Origin: an uncultured Terrimonas sp.
Lineage (GTDB): Bacteria > Bacteroidota > Bacteroidia > Chitinophagales > Chitinophagaceae
Length of the DNA: 6,908 bases
Assembly: GCA_946886925.1 (NCBI GenBank)
Contig: CAMPJQ010000144.1
Location: 1-6,908 of the forward strand
Direction: 5' to 3'
Below, piece by piece: positions 5,319 to 6,908 of the stretch. Below the pieces are notes generated by a model. It made no database searches and had not been told where the DNA came from. It saw only the letters and a list, made by a program, of their open reading frames with translations. Position 1 is the first letter of the stretch; every line of letters starts with the position of its first letter. A program made the position numbers and the translations under genes.

Positions 5319-6425
5319 ATGTCGAAATCCTATAGCCAGTTTAAAGCCATGTTAGCTATTGCCAAAGCCGGGCTTATAGCTATTTTTAGAAGTCCTTCAG
5401 CCGTTGCCTTCAGCTTTGCTTTCCCCTTAATATTTATTCTTGTGTTTGGCTTTTTAGGTAGTGGAGGCCGAATTTCCATTCGTGCAGCTTTTGCTCCAGG
5501 TACCGATACAACCAATTACCTTTATTGCATCATCAAAACCATTCCGGGTCTTCGTATGGTTGAAAAACCAGAGGCCGAAATAAAAGAAGATCTTGAAAAA
5601 GGGCGGTTAACGGCTATCATCGCTATTCAGAAAAATGAAAATGCGTCGCCCGCTTATTTTATCAACCTAAAAAGTTCGGAAGCTGTAAACCCGCAAAATT
5701 TGCAGGTGCTGCGTTCGATACTGGAATCGATAATAAAAAATATTGACCATAAAAAATTTCCTGACGCACCCACGGTTGCTGCTATAAGTAATCATATTGA
5801 AAAAATCCCGGGCCGAACATACCGTACCATAGATTTTATACTGCCAGGCCAACTGGGGTTTTCCTTATTGAGCGCGGGGGTTTTTGGCGTGGCATTTTTA
5901 TTTTTCAGTTTGAGACAAACTTTGGTACTTAAACGTTTTTTTGCCACCCCGGTAAGCCGCACTTTTATCGTTCTGGGTGAAGGACTCAGCAGGGTAACCT
6001 TTCAGTTGATCACCTCTATAGTGATATTGCTGGTTGGATATTATTTTTTTCATTTTACCTTAGTACATGGATGGATCACTTTTATTGAGTTGCTGGTATT
6101 GAGTTTTATAGGCCTGGTGGTTTTTATGTCACTGGGATTTGTGGTAAGCGGGATAGCTAAAAATGAAAGTGCTATTCCACCATTGGCCAATATTATTACC
6201 TTACCCCAGTTTTTACTTGCCGGCACATTTTTTCCTATTGATAATTTTCCTGCCTGGCTTCAGCCTTTTTGTAAAATACTGCCGCTTACACATTTAAACG
6301 ATGCCATGCGCAATGTTGCATTTGAGGGTGCACATTTAACAGATTGCGGCAAACAGTTGGGCATTCTTGCTGTATGGGCTGTAGTGGGTTACGCGCTTGC
6401 GGTAAAAACATTTAAATGGGAGTAA
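5319..6425 (+). CDS. ABC-2 type exporter permease
   Basis: This is a 368-residue inner-membrane permease of the ABC-2 superfamily, which exports drugs, lipids or polymers when paired with an ATPase. The layout fits the family: a first membrane segment at about 28-47, a large extracytoplasmic domain at about 50-170, and five more segments near 174-197, 226-248, 253-278, 285-303 and 343-364. The amphipathic stretch LRQTLVLKRFFATPVSRTF at about 198-216 matches the cytoplasmic coupling region, with the family's KR..ATP.S pattern. FFPIDNFPAWLQPFCKILPLTHLNDAMR at about 304-331 is the hallmark segment before the last helix. There is no nucleotide-binding domain and no ATPase gene in the window, so the partner is encoded elsewhere. 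The substrate is unknown. The ATG at 5319 follows a -7 box, and the next gene starts 13 bases after the stop. Confidence 0.87.
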   Translation: MSKSYSQFKAMLAIAKAGLIAIFRSPSAVAFSFAFPLIFILVFGFLGSGGRISIRAAFAPGTDTTNYLYCIIKTIPGLRMVEKPEAEIKEDLEKGRLTAIIAIQKNENASPAYFINLKSSEAVNPQNLQVLRSILESIIKNIDHKKFPDAPTVAAISNHIEKIPGRTYRTIDFILPGQLGFSLLSAGVFGVAFLFFSLRQTLVLKRFFATPVSRTFIVLGEGLSRVTFQLITSIVILLVGYYFFHFTLVHGWITFIELLVLSFIGLVVFMSLGFVVSGIAKNESAIPPLANIITLPQFLLAGTFFPIDNFPAWLQPFCKILPLTHLNDAMRNVAFEGAHLTDCGKQLGILAVWAVVGYALAVKTFKWE

Positions 6426-6438
6426 AACAATAAACAAT

Positions 6439-6908
6439 ATGCGATTATTAAAACAGGTAGCTATCGGGCTTATAACATTCAGCATAATATTATTGTTTTT
6501 TTCTTTCCTGTTACCTTCAAAAATAAGCGTATCAAAATCGGTATTGGTGCATGCCCCTAAAGACAGTGTAATGGCTGCTTTACTGCGTATTGATGACTGG
6601 AAGAACTGGAACCCTATTTTGCAGGATAGCAGTGCTGCATATTCCATATCATCACCGCAACAGGTAGAGTGGGTAAGCGCCAATGGCATTTCAAATTCCA
6701 TACAATTGGAACAATTTGCAGCGGATAGTATAATGGCTATCATAAAATCGAACAACAAACAGGTTTTCAGGAGTGGTTTTACGGTTGTTCGCCACCCGCA
6801 GGATGCCTTGCTTACCAAGGTGCAGTGGTGGATAAATGAAGATATTAAATGGTATCCCTGGGAAAAATTTTATGGACTGTTTTCCGAAAGTTTCAGAGAA
6901 ACTTATAT
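6439..6908 (+). CDS. Membrane-anchored SRPBCC (START-like) family protein, 3' end missing
   Basis: The frame opens with ATG at 6439 and stays open to the end of the window, giving 156 residues without a stop, so the C-terminus lies outside. Residues about 7-25 are one hydrophobic segment (VAIGLITFSIILLFFSFLL), probably an N-terminal anchor or uncleaved signal. After it, PSKISVSKSVLVHAPKDSV and then DDWKNWNPI (W54, W57) match the opening strand and helix of polyketide cyclase/SRPBCC proteins. KWYPWEKFYGLFSE near 137-150 resembles a segment common in Bacteroidota members. SRPBCC domains form a deep hydrophobic ligand cavity, but the ligand here cannot be named. It starts 13 bases after the ABC permease stop on the same strand, so the two are likely co-transcribed. 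The long minus-strand frame opposite it (6818-6336) is a shadow. Confidence 0.75.
   Translation, partial: MRLLKQVAIGLITFSIILLFFSFLLPSKISVSKSVLVHAPKDSVMAALLRIDDWKNWNPILQDSSAAYSISSPQQVEWVSANGISNSIQLEQFAADSIMAIIKSNNKQVFRSGFTVVRHPQDALLTKVQWWINEDIKWYPWEKFYGLFSESFRETY

Noticed and set aside
6336..6818. Open minus-strand frame of 160 codons at the right end
   Set aside because: It lies opposite the end of the ABC permease and the SRPBCC gene, whose plus-strand frame is open to the window end and matches a family.
1..6908. CRISPR array, tRNA, rRNA, insertion sequence or phage genes
   Set aside because: No regularly spaced repeats, no cloverleaf-like or rRNA sequence, no transposase or integrase motif and no terminal inverted repeats were seen. 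Nearly all bases are accounted for by eight genes.

Overview
The window looks like ordinary chromosome from a member of the Bacteroidota, perhaps the Chitinophagaceae or a relative. The grounds are moderately AT-rich DNA, starts without Shine-Dalgarno sequences, several upstream boxes fitting the Bacteroidota -7 promoter element TAnnTTTG, and proteins that read like Bacteroidota versions of their families. This assignment is inference, since no rRNA or other marker is present. Coding density is very high, no intergenic gap exceeds 60 bases, and I see no tRNA, rRNA, CRISPR array, insertion sequence or attachment site.

Region 1 (1-1009, plus strand) is a two-gene toxin-antitoxin module of the RES-Xre type. 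An Xre/MbcA/ParS-like antitoxin comes first and a RES-domain toxin that probably acts on NAD+ follows 11 bases later. A -7 box and a tandem GTAAATTT repeat lie just before the antitoxin.

Region 2 (1013-3452, minus strand) holds three genes transcribed in the order folK (HPPK, folate synthesis), deoxynucleoside kinase, and an EntS-like MFS exporter. The exporter runs convergently into the toxin with 3 bases between the stop codons. A 9-bp stem hairpin and a good internal promoter candidate separate folK from the kinase, so the kinase and exporter may be transcribed apart from folK.

Region 3 (3512-6908, plus strand) starts divergently from folK, 59 bases away. It contains a full-length double-domain signal peptide peptidase SppA, an ABC-2 type exporter permease with its own -7 box, and the start of a membrane-anchored SRPBCC (START-like) protein that runs off the window. 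No ABC ATPase is present, so the permease's partner must lie elsewhere.

The most system-like item is the RES-Xre module, which is a known type. I found no convincing evidence for a wholly undescribed system. The more novel leads are small regulatory structures: the repeat at the module's promoter, the hairpin-plus-promoter between folK and the kinase, and a dyad over the predicted start of transcription of the ABC permease.
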